A DNA stretch of 64,000 nucleotides from Parvibaculum sp049651025 (GTDB lineage Bacteria; Pseudomonadota; Alphaproteobacteria; Parvibaculales; Parvibaculaceae). The stretch spans positions 1 through 64,000 of the forward strand of contig NZ_JBASBH010000061.1 of the NCBI RefSeq assembly GCF_049651025.1. Direction: 5' to 3'. Shown piece by piece: positions 8,712 through 17,205 of this stretch (its first letter is position 1; each line of letters starts with the position of its first letter). Both the position numbers and the translations under genes were made by a program. Under the pieces are notes generated by a model. It searched no databases. It was not told the DNA's origin and worked only from the letters and a program-made list of their open reading frames with translations.

Positions 8712-9134
8712 ATGGCGCGTGTAACCGTTGAAGATTGCGTCGATAAGGTGCCGAACCGCTTCGAGCTGGTTCTGCTCTCGGCGCATCGCGCGCGTGCCAT
8801 GTCGGCCGGTGCCGAGCTGACCATCGACCGCGACAACGACAAGAACCCGGTTGTGGCGCTTCGTGAAATCGCCGAGCGGACGATTACTCCGGTCGATCTG
8901 CGCGAAGATCTGATCGGCAGCATGCAGAAGCGCGTCGAAACGGAAGAGACCGAAGCGGAAGCCGTGCATCTTCTGACGTCCGGCGAGTCGGCCGAAGTGG
9001 TCGACACGTTTGGTGCGGCGGCCGGTTCCAGCGACCGGATGAGCGAAGAAGAGCTTCTCCGCGCCATCCAGACCCAGATAGACTCGCCGCAGCAGAAATC
9101 CGCAGATGCGGACGATATGGACGGGGAAGACTGA
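8712..9134 (+). CDS. rpoZ: RNA polymerase omega subunit
   Basis: Small subunit that helps assemble RNA polymerase around beta-prime and forms part of the ppGpp site in many bacteria. The first 65 residues are typical: MARVTVEDCVDKVPNRFELV, AHRARAM, and DNDKNPVVALREIAE. The 140-residue length includes an acidic C-terminal extension (residues about 70-140) as in other alphaproteobacteria. It lies just upstream of the (p)ppGpp enzyme gene, the usual order, but a strong terminator separates them, so the downstream gene likely has its own promoter or depends on readthrough. Confidence 0.96.
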   Translation: MARVTVEDCVDKVPNRFELVLLSAHRARAMSAGAELTIDRDNDKNPVVALREIAERTITPVDLREDLIGSMQKRVETEETEAEAVHLLTSGESAEVVDTFGAAAGSSDRMSEEELLRAIQTQIDSPQQKSADADDMDGED

Positions 9135-9181
9135 GCGAAGGGACGGAGAGGAATTTTCACTCCCGAACGCCGATCGAATTC

Positions 9182-9222
9182 AAGCGCCGCCCCGGCCGGA
9201 AGGTAGGGCGGCGCTTTTTGTT
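9182..9222 (+). terminator. rho-independent terminator after rpoZ
   Basis: An 11-base perfect stem, AAGCGCCGCCC (9182-9192) with GGGCGGCGCTT (9206-9216), a 13-base loop and a following T-rich run. It lies 48 bases past the rpoZ stop. Confidence 0.85.
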
Positions 9223-9260
9223 TTGCGGCGGGGCGCAAGGCCCCGCGGAGAAGAACTGGA

Positions 9261-11408
9261 ATGTTGCGGCAGTACGAGCTGGTTGATCGTGTCCTGGGCT
9301 ATGATCCGCGTGCGGATGAAGCCTTGATCAACCGTGCCTATGTCTATGCCATGAAAAAGCATGGCAGCCAGATGCGGGCGAGCGGCGACCCTTACTTCTC
9401 GCACCCGATTGAAGTCGCCGGCATTCTGACCGATCTCAAGCTCGATACCGCGACCATCGTGACTGCGCTCCTCCACGATACGATCGAGGATACGGGCGCG
9501 ACGATGGACGAGCTTGCCGATCTTTTCGGCGTGGAGATCGCCAACCTCGTCGATGGCGTCACGAAGCTCACGCGTCTTGAGCTGACGTCGGAACGATCGA
9601 AGCAGGCGGAAAATTTCCGCAAGTTCCTGCTCGCCATGTCCAACGACATTCGCGTGCTGCTGGTGAAGCTTGCCGACCGTTTGCACAATATGCGGACGCT
9701 GCACTTCATCAAGTCGGCGGAAAAACGCCAGCGCATAGCGCAGGAGACGATGGATATCTATGCGCCGCTTGCGGGACGCATGGGCATTCAGGAAATTCGC
9801 GAAGAGCTTGAGGATCTGGCTTTCAAGGAGCTGAACCCCGAAGCGCGCGAGACGCTGATGAAGCGGCTCAATGAATTCAGCGCCGAGAGCGGTGATATCG
9901 TTGAGCGTATCGCGGAGGAATTGCGCGCGAAGCTTCTGGAGGGCGGCGTCGCCTGCGAGGTCGATGGGCGGCAGAAGCGGCCTTATTCGGTATGGCGCAA
10001 GATGGAGCGCCGCGCGATTTCGCTTGAGCAACTTTCAGACATTTTCGGCTTCCGCATCATTGTGGACGAGGTGCCGGATTGCTATCGCGCGCTTGGCGTT
10101 CTGCATTCGAACTGGCCGATGGTGCCGGGGCGTTTCAAGGATTACATCTCCACGCCGAAGAATAACGGCTATCGATCGATCCATACGACGATGATCGGGC
10201 CGAAGCAGAAGCGCGTCGAGATGCAGATCCGTACGCGCAAGATGCATGAGGTCGCCGAACTCGGCATCGCGGCGCATTGGCTCTACAAGGAAGGTTCAAG
10301 CGGCGCGGAACGCTCGGAAGAATTTGCGGGCACTTTCAACTGGCTCCGTCAGCTTATCGAAATGCTGGAGCATGGCGGATCGCCGGAAGAATTTCTGGAG
10401 CATACGAAGCTTCAGATGTTCTCCGATCAGGTCTTCTGTTTCACGCCCAAGGGGCTTCTCATCACGCTGCCGCGCGGCGCGACGCCGATCGACTTCGCCT
10501 ATGCGGTGCATACCGAGGTCGGCGATAGCTGCGTCGGTTGCAAGATCAATGGCCGCCACATGCCGTTGCGCTCTGTGCTGGTGAATGGCGACGAGGTCGA
10601 AATCATCCGCTCGCAGGCGCAGCGTCCGTCACCCGCATGGGAAGCCTTTGTCGCCACCGGCAAGGCGCGTTCGGCCATTCGTCGCTCGATCCGTTCGGCC
10701 AAGGAAGCGGAGTTCGGTCGCCTCGGCCGCCAGATATTGAAGGGCGTTTTTGAGACGGCCGGCAAGGAAGTCTCCGACGTCATTCTTCAGCGCGCATTGC
10801 ATTCGCTGCATAAGGAAGACCTGGACGAATTGCTTGCCTCTGTGGGCGACGGCACGCTTTCGGCGCAGCAGGTTCTGGAAACGGTTTATCCTGAGCTGCC
10901 TGTGAAGAAGGGCGCGCGCCGCAAGCCTACGCGAAACGATTCTGAGGATCAGCGCGGCGTCGTTCGCATTACGGGGCAGGGGCGCGGGTCGGCGATCCGC
11001 ATGGCGCCGAACAGTTTCCCGCTGCCGGGTGAGCGCATTGTCGGCATCATCACGCCGGGCGAGGGCGTGACCATTTACCCGATCGACGCTCCAGCGCTGG
11101 CGGAGTTTGATGGCGAGATGACGCGCTGGCTCGACGTTGCCTGGGATATCGACCCGGACCATCCGCAGGTCTTCCCTGCGCGGCTCAATATCACGGCGCG
11201 CAATGAAGTGGGCGCGCTTGGCCACATCACCTCGCTTGTTGCCGATTATGGCAGCAACATCACGAACCTGACGATGACACAGCGCGATTCCGATTTTTAC
11301 GATATGCAACTCGATCTTGAGGTCCGCGACTTCAAGCATCTGACGCGCATCATGTCGGCGCTGAACGGTATTTCGGTCGTCAGCCAGGTGGTCCGCCCCC
11401 GGCGCTAG
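9261..11408 (+). CDS. rel: bifunctional (p)ppGpp synthetase/hydrolase (RSH family)
   Basis: Makes and degrades the stringent-response alarmone. The 715-residue protein has the full RSH layout: an HD hydrolase domain (about 25-180) with the intact HDTIED motif, a synthetase domain (about 220-370) with the GYRSIHTT segment, a TGS domain (about 385-450, starting VFCFTPKG), and a C-terminal ACT domain (about 640-715, NEVGALGHITSLVADYGSNI). Intact HDxxED supports hydrolase activity, as in the single Rsh of alphaproteobacteria. The ATG is preceded by GGAGAAG. Symbols rsh, relA or spoT are all used for this single-copy type. Confidence 0.96.
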   Translation: MLRQYELVDRVLGYDPRADEALINRAYVYAMKKHGSQMRASGDPYFSHPIEVAGILTDLKLDTATIVTALLHDTIEDTGATMDELADLFGVEIANLVDGVTKLTRLELTSERSKQAENFRKFLLAMSNDIRVLLVKLADRLHNMRTLHFIKSAEKRQRIAQETMDIYAPLAGRMGIQEIREELEDLAFKELNPEARETLMKRLNEFSAESGDIVERIAEELRAKLLEGGVACEVDGRQKRPYSVWRKMERRAISLEQLSDIFGFRIIVDEVPDCYRALGVLHSNWPMVPGRFKDYISTPKNNGYRSIHTTMIGPKQKRVEMQIRTRKMHEVAELGIAAHWLYKEGSSGAERSEEFAGTFNWLRQLIEMLEHGGSPEEFLEHTKLQMFSDQVFCFTPKGLLITLPRGATPIDFAYAVHTEVGDSCVGCKINGRHMPLRSVLVNGDEVEIIRSQAQRPSPAWEAFVATGKARSAIRRSIRSAKEAEFGRLGRQILKGVFETAGKEVSDVILQRALHSLHKEDLDELLASVGDGTLSAQQVLETVYPELPVKKGARRKPTRNDSEDQRGVVRITGQGRGSAIRMAPNSFPLPGERIVGIITPGEGVTIYPIDAPALAEFDGEMTRWLDVAWDIDPDHPQVFPARLNITARNEVGALGHITSLVADYGSNITNLTMTQRDSDFYDMQLDLEVRDFKHLTRIMSALNGISVVSQVVRPRR

Positions 11409-11463
11409 GACGTGCGATATTTTCTGAAATCTGCTATTGCGATGCGCGAATAGTGAGGGGCAC

Positions 11464-12051
11464 ATGAAAGAAGCTAGAGTTCTGAAGGAATTTGAAAAGG
11501 CAGGGGCGCTCCTCAAGGGGCATTTCATCCTGTCGTCGGGCCTTCACAGTCCGCTGTTCCTGCAGAAGGCGCTGGTCTTCATGCACCCCAAACGCACGTC
11601 GAAGCTCTGCAAGGCGCTTGCGGCAAAGGTCGCCGAAGAGATCGACATCGACAAGATCGATGCCATTGTCTCGCCGGCTGTCGGGGGCATCATCCCCGGC
11701 TATGAAACCGCGCGTCATCTCGGCGTTCCGGCCATGTATGTCGAGCGCGAGGGCGGCGAATTTGTCGTGCGACGCGGCTTTCCTTTGACCAAGGGCATGC
11801 GGGTGCTGATGGTTGAGGACATTGTGACGACCGGCGTTTCCTCGCGCGAATGCATCGCGACGATCAGGGCGACGGGCGCGCGCGTTGTCGCGGCGGCCTG
11901 CCTCATCGACAGGTCGGGCGGCAAGGCGAAGGTCGGCGTCAAGCTCATCTCGCTCGCGCAGATTGATATCCCTGCCTATCCGGCAGACAAGCTTCCGCCC
12001 GAGCTTGCGGCCTTGCCCGCAGTGAAGCCCGGCAGCCGCGGTCTGGCATAG
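11464..12051 (+). CDS. pyrE: orotate phosphoribosyltransferase
   Basis: Converts orotate and PRPP to OMP in pyrimidine synthesis. The PRPP-binding signature is MLVEDIVTTGVSSRE; substrate segments are HFILSSGLHSPLF and SPAVGGIIPGYE. I start at the ATG at 11464, preceded by GAGGGG at a good distance, giving 195 residues; an upstream start at 11437 would add nine residues before that ribosome site. It follows rel by 55 bases and precedes a DUF2062 gene, an order widespread in alphaproteobacteria. Confidence 0.95.
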   Translation: MKEARVLKEFEKAGALLKGHFILSSGLHSPLFLQKALVFMHPKRTSKLCKALAAKVAEEIDIDKIDAIVSPAVGGIIPGYETARHLGVPAMYVEREGGEFVVRRGFPLTKGMRVLMVEDIVTTGVSSRECIATIRATGARVVAAACLIDRSGGKAKVGVKLISLAQIDIPAYPADKLPPELAALPAVKPGSRGLA

Positions 12052-12073
12052 GTGAGAACAGGAAAAGCCCTTC

Positions 12074-12646
12074 GTGTTTCAGCGTAGAGTTGCACTTCGT
12101 CCTCTACAGAGATTGCGGGAGTGGCTTTGGCCCAGCATCGGCTGGAAACGTGCGACCATGTATATCTGGCGCCGTGTCTGGCGGCTCACTGGCACGCCGC
12201 ACATGGTGGCGCTCGGCGTCGCTGCCGGTGTCTTCATGTCGTTCACGCCATTTCTCGGCTTTCACATCATCGTCGCGATGCTGATTGCCTGGGTGTTCCG
12301 CGGCAATTTGCTGGCGGCGGCTTTCGGCACGATGATCGGAAATCCCGTCACCTATCCGCCGATCTGGCTTGCGACTTACGATCTCGGCAACTGGATGCTC
12401 GGCGTCTCTACCCGTCCCGATATCGACCTTACGTCGACGCTGATGGGCGCCAAGGCTTTCGACATGATCCTGCCGGTCCTGCTGCCCATGGCGGCCGGCT
12501 CGCTGCCGCTTGGGCTTGCGGCGGCGCTGATTACCTATTTCATCATCAAGAGCACGGTGGCAGCTTACCAGTTGCGCCGCCGCGAGCAGCTTGAGGCGCG
12601 CATCATGTCGCGTAAAGTGCCGATAAAGGCGGAGGACGGAGAATGA
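12074..12646 (+). CDS. DUF2062 membrane protein
   Basis: A 190-residue inner-membrane protein of the DUF2062 family, whose function is unproven. It begins with a basic amphipathic stretch, then VALGVAAGVFMSFTPFLGFHIIVAMLIAWVFRGNLLAAAFGTMIGNP-type helices (split around the family-typical FTPF-G-H and GN-PVTYPPIW motifs), a further hydrophobic pair and a basic tail. The start is GTG with AGGAAAAG upstream. Its end overlaps the pdxJ start by four bases (ATGA), linking it to pyridoxal phosphate synthesis only by position. Confidence 0.88.
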   Translation: MFQRRVALRPLQRLREWLWPSIGWKRATMYIWRRVWRLTGTPHMVALGVAAGVFMSFTPFLGFHIIVAMLIAWVFRGNLLAAAFGTMIGNPVTYPPIWLATYDLGNWMLGVSTRPDIDLTSTLMGAKAFDMILPVLLPMAAGSLPLGLAAALITYFIIKSTVAAYQLRRREQLEARIMSRKVPIKAEDGE

Positions 12647-13422
12647 GCGGAGAGACTGCGATGCATCTACGCCTCGGCGTCAACATCGACCATGTCGCGA
12701 CCATCCGTAATGCGCGAGGTGGCGATCATCCAGATCCGGTGCGGGCGGCAGAGGCCGCTGCTGCCGCGGGAGCCGATGGCATCACGGCGCATCTGCGCGA
12801 AGACCGCCGCCATATCCGCGATCACGACATCGATCGGCTGATGGGTGAAAATCGTTTGCCGCTCAATCTGGAGATGGCGGCGACGGAAGAAATGCTGGCG
12901 ATTGCGCTGCGCCACAAGCCCCATGCGGTTTGCATCGTGCCCGAGCGGCGCGAGGAAGTGACGACCGAAGGCGGGCTCGACGCAGCGGGACAGCACAATC
13001 ATCTGGTGCCTTACGTGAAGCGGCTCGCAGATGCCGGCATCCGCGTTTCGCTGTTCATAAATCCCGATATCCGGCAGCTTGAAGCGGCCTGCGCGCTCGG
13101 CGCGCCGGTCGTCGAACTGCATACGGGTGCCTATGCGCATGCGGTGGATTCGTGCGATGCGGCCCGGTACGAGGCGGAGCTTGCGCGCATTGCCGATGGC
13201 GCGCGTGAGGGCTTTGCCCTCGGGCTTGAGGTTCATGCCGGGCACGGCCTGACATTCGACAATGTCACGCCGATTGCCGCATTGGCGGAACTCCGCGAAC
13301 TCAATATCGGGCATTTTCTGGTAGGCGAAGCAATCTTCGGCGGATTTGACTCCACCATCCGGCGGATGCGCGCGCTTATGGACAAGGCGCGGGCCGACGC
13401 TCTTGGATCGCGCATCGCATGA
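12643..13422 (+). CDS. pdxJ: pyridoxine 5'-phosphate synthase
   Basis: Condenses 1-deoxyxylulose 5-phosphate with 3-amino-2-oxopropyl phosphate to give pyridoxine 5'-phosphate, the last step of the DXP-dependent B6 route. The TIM-barrel protein has LGVNIDHVATIRNARGG near the start, GADGITAHLREDRRHI with the catalytic Glu/His area, the PERREEVTTEGG segment, and GHGLTFDNV. The ATG at 12643 gives 259 residues and overlaps the previous stop; the ATG at 12661 is a possible alternative start. It overlaps acpS by four bases. Confidence 0.96.
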   Translation: MSGETAMHLRLGVNIDHVATIRNARGGDHPDPVRAAEAAAAAGADGITAHLREDRRHIRDHDIDRLMGENRLPLNLEMAATEEMLAIALRHKPHAVCIVPERREEVTTEGGLDAAGQHNHLVPYVKRLADAGIRVSLFINPDIRQLEAACALGAPVVELHTGAYAHAVDSCDAARYEAELARIADGAREGFALGLEVHAGHGLTFDNVTPIAALAELRELNIGHFLVGEAIFGGFDSTIRRMRALMDKARADALGSRIA

Positions 13423-13835
13423 TTATCGGTATCGGCAACGACCTGATCGATATTCGCCGCGTTGAAAAGACGCTGGAGCGGTTCGGCGACCGCTTCACGG
13501 AGCGTATTTTTACCGAAGTCGAGCAGGTGAAATCCGACCGCCGTCGCAACCGGGCAGCCTCCTATGCCAAGCGCTTTGCCGCCAAGGAGGCCTGCGCCAA
13601 GGCGCTGGGCACTGGGCTGAGCCGGGGGGTGTTCTGGAAAGATATGGGTGTCGTCAATCTGCGGGGCGGGCAGCCGACAATGGTTTTGACCGGCGGGGCT
13701 CAAAAGCGGCTGGAGGCCATTACGCCGGGCGGTATGGAGGCAATTATTCACCTCACAATCACCGATGATGGCCCGCTTGCACAAGCTTTCGTCATTATTT
13801 CGGCCGTACCCGGCTCTATAGAGAGCAAGGGCTGA
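13419..13835 (+). CDS. acpS: holo-[acyl-carrier-protein] synthase
   Basis: Transfers 4'-phosphopantetheine from CoA to apo-ACP. The 138-residue protein shows the AcpS landmarks: IIGIGNDLIDIRRVEKTLERFG with the Mg-binding Asp, and YAKRFAAKEACAKALGTG with the catalytic Glu. Length is typical. It begins within the pdxJ stop (ATGA at 13419-13422), so pdxJ and acpS are coupled, as often seen in proteobacteria. lepB follows after 79 bases. Confidence 0.95.
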   Translation: MIIGIGNDLIDIRRVEKTLERFGDRFTERIFTEVEQVKSDRRRNRAASYAKRFAAKEACAKALGTGLSRGVFWKDMGVVNLRGGQPTMVLTGGAQKRLEAITPGGMEAIIHLTITDDGPLAQAFVIISAVPGSIESKG

Positions 13836-13914
13836 CGCGGCGCGTCGTTATGCTATTGTCCCGGCTGTTTCGCGGCGCGGCCCTGGGACAGGTCGGTTAC
13901 AGGAGCTTGGGTAT

Positions 13915-14673
13915 ATGTCGATGTCTGAAAAGCTGAATAATGCGCGTACAAGCGCATTTGCGGAGAACCTCCGCACCATCGGCTATGCTCTGCTGATCGC
14001 GCTGGTCATCCGGGCCTTCTTTTTCCAGCCTTTCAACATCCCTTCCGGCTCGATGATCCCGACGCTGCTGATCGGCGACTATCTCTTCGTCGCGAAATAC
14101 AGCTACGGCTATTCCAAGCATTCGCTGCCCTTCAGCCCGCCGATTTTCGACGGTCGTATTCTCGCCCGCCAGCCGCATCGCGGCGACGTCGTGGTCTTCA
14201 AGGTGCCGACCGACAACCGAACCGACTTCATCAAGCGGCTGATCGGCTTGCCGGGCGATGAAATCCAGATGAAGCATGGCGTGCTCTATATCAACGGCAC
14301 CGCCGTGCCCCGCGTTCGCGTCGAGGATTTCGTTCGCCGCGACGAGTTCGGCAATGTGCAGCGCATTCCGCAATATCGCGAGACGCTGCCGGGTGGGGTT
14401 TCATACACGACGCTCGATCTCATCGACGAGAGCGTGACGGACAATACGGGCGTCTATGTCGTGCCGCCGGATCACTATTTCATGATGGGCGACAATCGCG
14501 ACAATTCGAATGACAGCCGCGTCCAGAGCGTCGTCGGTTATGTGCCCTTCGAAAATCTTGTCGGCAAGGCTGAGACCATCTTCTTCTCGACCGATGGCAG
14601 CGCCCATTTCTGGGAAGTATGGCGCTGGCCCTCGGCCATTCGCTGGAACCGTATTCTCACCTGGGTCGATTGA
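13915..14673 (+). CDS. lepB: signal peptidase I
   Basis: Inner-membrane serine protease (S26A) that removes signal peptides from exported proteins. One N-terminal membrane helix (about residues 22-40, IGYALLIALVIRAFFF) is followed by the nucleophile Ser in IPSGSMIPTLLIGD, the general-base Lys in TDFIKRLIGLPGD, and the MGDNRDNSNDSR box. The start at 13915 has CAGGAG upstream; ATG at 13921 is also possible. Its TGA overlaps a TTG proposed as the rnc start, so the two genes are coupled. Confidence 0.95.
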   Translation: MSMSEKLNNARTSAFAENLRTIGYALLIALVIRAFFFQPFNIPSGSMIPTLLIGDYLFVAKYSYGYSKHSLPFSPPIFDGRILARQPHRGDVVVFKVPTDNRTDFIKRLIGLPGDEIQMKHGVLYINGTAVPRVRVEDFVRRDEFGNVQRIPQYRETLPGGVSYTTLDLIDESVTDNTGVYVVPPDHYFMMGDNRDNSNDSRVQSVVGYVPFENLVGKAETIFFSTDGSAHFWEVWRWPSAIRWNRILTWVD

Positions 14674-15374
14674 GCTTGAACCGCGTCACGACGCGCGCCC
14701 TGGAAGCGCGACTTGGTTACAGCTTCACCGACACCCAGTTGTTGATCCGAGCGCTTTACCATTCGAGCGCACAGGATCATCGGCGTGGGGTATCGCTCAG
14801 CAATGAACGCCTTGAATTCATGGGCGACCGTGTGCTTGGCCTCGTGATTGCCGAATGGCTGCTGCGCGAGTTTCCGAATGCTGATGAGGGCGAGCTCGCA
14901 GTGCGCTACAATGCGCTTGTCCGCAAGGAAGCCTGTGCGGCTGCTGCCGAACGGATCGAGCTTGGGAAATATCTCGTGCTCGGGCCCGGCGAGGAACGGG
15001 CGGGCGGGCGCGAAAAGGCCGCCATTGTCGCGGATGCTTGCGAAGCGGTGATTGCGGCGCTCTATCTCGATGGCGGACTTGATGCGGCGCGGGCCTTTAT
15101 CGAGGCCGAATGGGCGCCGCTTCTGGCGGAACCGGCGCGGCGGACGGATGCAAAGACCGCCTTGCAGGAATGGACGCAAGGACAGGGACGGGGCATTCCG
15201 TCTTACAAGGAAATCGAACGTTCGGGCCCCGATCATGCGCCGGTCTTCAAGGTGCAGGTTGAAATTTCGGGTGTCGCGCCGATCAGCGGTGCGGCCGGGT
15301 CCAAGCGGCAAGCAGAACAGATAGCGGCGCGGGCGATGCTCGTGCGGGAAAAAGTTTGGAGTGAGAATGACTGA
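14670..15374 (+). CDS. rnc: ribonuclease III
   Basis: Double-strand-specific endoribonuclease of rRNA and mRNA processing. The RNase III signature NERLEFMGDRVLGLVIAEWL contains the metal-binding Glu and Asp; a second acidic cluster is in VADACEAVIAALYLDGG. A double-stranded RNA-binding domain fills about residues 160-234. I place the start at the TTG at 14670, overlapping the lepB stop (TTGA) and giving 234 residues, near family length; TTG at 14676 is possible, while the ATG at 14619 would lie well inside lepB. It overlaps era by eight bases. Confidence 0.93.
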   Translation: MSLNRVTTRALEARLGYSFTDTQLLIRALYHSSAQDHRRGVSLSNERLEFMGDRVLGLVIAEWLLREFPNADEGELAVRYNALVRKEACAAAAERIELGKYLVLGPGEERAGGREKAAIVADACEAVIAALYLDGGLDAARAFIEAEWAPLLAEPARRTDAKTALQEWTQGQGRGIPSYKEIERSGPDHAPVFKVQVEISGVAPISGAAGSKRQAEQIAARAMLVREKVWSEND

Positions 15375-16290
15375 GACGAAAACAGCGCAGACCAAATCCG
15401 GGTTCGCCGCGATCATCGGCGCACCGAATGCGGGGAAGTCGACGCTGTTGAACAGTCTCGTCGGCTCCAAGATCGCGATTGTCACGCATAAGGTGCAGAC
15501 GACGCGCAGCCGCATTCGCGGCATCGCCATTGAGGGCGACACGCAGATCGTCTTTGTGGATACGCCGGGCATCTTCAAGCCGAAGCGCCGCCTCGACCGT
15601 GCCATGGTCGATGCCGCCTGGGGCGGTGCGGGCGATGCCGACGTCGTCGTGGCAATGGTCGATGCTGAGCGTGGACGCGACTCGGATGTGGAGCGCGTGC
15701 TTGAAGGGCTGAAGGGGCAGGGCCGCAAGGCTATTCTGGCGCTCAACAAGGTCGATATGCTGACCGAAAAAGGCCGCGAGAAGATGCTTAAGCTCGCGAC
15801 CGACCTGAACGAGACGGGCCTGTTTTCCGACACCTTCATGATCTCGGCGATGACCGGCAGCGGCGTTGCGGATCTGAAACGCCACATTGCCGGTTTGATG
15901 CCGCCGGGGCCGTGGCACTATCCCGAAGACCAGCTTGCCGATGTGCCGCTGCGTTCGCTTGCCTCAGAGGTCACGCGCGAGAAGCTTTTCCTGCGGCTTC
16001 ACGACGAAATCCCCTATTCGCTCACCGTCGAGACAGAGTCTTACGAGACGAAGAAGGACGGCTCCATCCGCATACAGCAGATCATTTTCGTCCAGCGCGA
16101 GAGCCAGCGGAAGATCGCGCTTGGCGAAGGCGGGCAGACGATCAAGACGGTCGGCCAGTTGGCGCGCGAAGAGCTTCAGGAAATGCTGGGGACCAAGGTT
16201 CACCTGTTCCTCTTCGTGAAGGTGCGCGAAAACTGGGGCGATGATCGCGAGCGTTATCGCGAAATGGGCCTCGATTTTCCGAAGAACTGA
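15367..16290 (+). CDS. era: GTPase Era
   Basis: Essential GTPase of 16S rRNA maturation and 30S assembly. The N-terminal G domain has G1 GAPNAGKSTLLN, G2 area KVQTTRSRIRG, G3 DTPGIF, G4 NKVD and G5 SAMTGSGV; the C-terminal KH domain carries the conserved GEGGQTIKTVGQLAREELQ-type run (read here from about residue 255). I chose ATG at 15367 with GGAG at 15358-15361 in front; GTG at 15361 is less likely. 307 residues, normal length. Overlap with rnc shows an operon. Confidence 0.96.
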   Translation: MTETKTAQTKSGFAAIIGAPNAGKSTLLNSLVGSKIAIVTHKVQTTRSRIRGIAIEGDTQIVFVDTPGIFKPKRRLDRAMVDAAWGGAGDADVVVAMVDAERGRDSDVERVLEGLKGQGRKAILALNKVDMLTEKGREKMLKLATDLNETGLFSDTFMISAMTGSGVADLKRHIAGLMPPGPWHYPEDQLADVPLRSLASEVTREKLFLRLHDEIPYSLTVETESYETKKDGSIRIQQIIFVQRESQRKIALGEGGQTIKTVGQLAREELQEMLGTKVHLFLFVKVRENWGDDRERYREMGLDFPKN

Positions 16291-16306
16291 GCGGGCCTGT
16301 CGGTTG

Positions 16307-16343
16307 AGTTAAGTCGCTTAACTTGCTCATAAGGCGCTATAAT
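16307..16343 (+). promoter_or_regulatory. inverted repeat and -10 box upstream of recO
   Basis: AGTTAAG (16307-16313) and CTTAACT (16317-16323) are perfect inverted arms around TCG. Fifteen bases on is a perfect TATAAT (16338-16343), 40 bases before the recO ATG. No clear -35 is seen at 17 bases, so the repeat may be an activator or repressor site. Confidence 0.4.
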
Positions 16344-16383
16344 TGCTCTATGTTCAGATTTTACTTCAACTCCGCAGGCGGTC

Positions 16384-17112
16384 ATGGACTGGCGTGACGA
16401 AGGCATCGTCTTGTCGACGCGCAGCTATGGCGAGTCAGGCGCCATCCTTGAGTTGTTCACGCGCGAACATGGGCGGCATCTCGGGCTTGTGCGTGGCGGT
16501 GCCGGGCGTCGGCACAAGGCTTCGCTTCAGCCGGGCAACAGCCTCGCCGCGCATTGGCGCGCGCGGCTCAATGAGCATCTCGGCACTTATACGGCGGAGG
16601 TCGTGAAGCCGCGCGCCGGTGTGCTGATGGATGATGCCTTTGCGCTGACGGGCCTCAGCGCGGCTTGCGCGGTCGCCGGTATCATCCCCGAGCGCGAAGC
16701 CCATCCGGCGCTTTACGAGGGCTTCGAGCTTTTGCTCGATATGATGGAAGACCCTGACATCTGGCCTGCGATTTTCGTGCGCTGGGAGTTGGGCTTACTG
16801 CAGGAGCTTGGCTTCGGTCTCGATCTCGCGCAATGCGCGGCAACCGGCTCGCGCGACGATCTTGCCTATGTGTCGCCACGCAGCGGCGGCGCGGTGTCGC
16901 GGGCAGCCGGTGCGCCATATGCCGAACGGCTCTTTCGCCTGCCGCAATTTCTGATCGGCACGCAGGCGGGCGAGGCCAATCCAGCCGATATCGCCGAGGG
17001 GCTGAAGATCACCGGGCATTTCCTCGAGCGGCATCTTTATGCGCCGCAAGACAGGCATCTGCCGGATGCGCGGATCAGGCTGATGGAGCGTGTTGCGACA
17101 CGCGCGGCATGA
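16384..17112 (+). CDS. recO: DNA repair protein RecO
   Basis: Anneals single strands and loads RecA with RecR in gap repair. The 242-residue protein begins MDWRDEGIVLSTRSYGESGAI with the OB-fold, continues with RHLGLVRGGAGRRHKASLQPGN, and has the helical C-terminal part (FVRWELGLLQELGFGLDLAQC). Only one of the usual zinc cysteines of some RecO proteins is evident, which is common in alphaproteobacteria. It follows era by 93 bases with its own possible promoter and precedes parC. Confidence 0.94.
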   Translation: MDWRDEGIVLSTRSYGESGAILELFTREHGRHLGLVRGGAGRRHKASLQPGNSLAAHWRARLNEHLGTYTAEVVKPRAGVLMDDAFALTGLSAACAVAGIIPEREAHPALYEGFELLLDMMEDPDIWPAIFVRWELGLLQELGFGLDLAQCAATGSRDDLAYVSPRSGGAVSRAAGAPYAERLFRLPQFLIGTQAGEANPADIAEGLKITGHFLERHLYAPQDRHLPDARIRLMERVATRAA

Positions 17113-17205
17113 TCGCGAGAACGAATCATTGCTATATTGCCGTCGTAACGCCGCCGCTGTTCCTGCGGAATCGTGACGGAATGAGTTTCTGAAAGTCGAA
17201 GTATC

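Noticed and set aside
14538..15887. A 449-codon minus-strand frame opposite rnc and era
   Set aside because: Antisense shadow of two genes with intact motifs.
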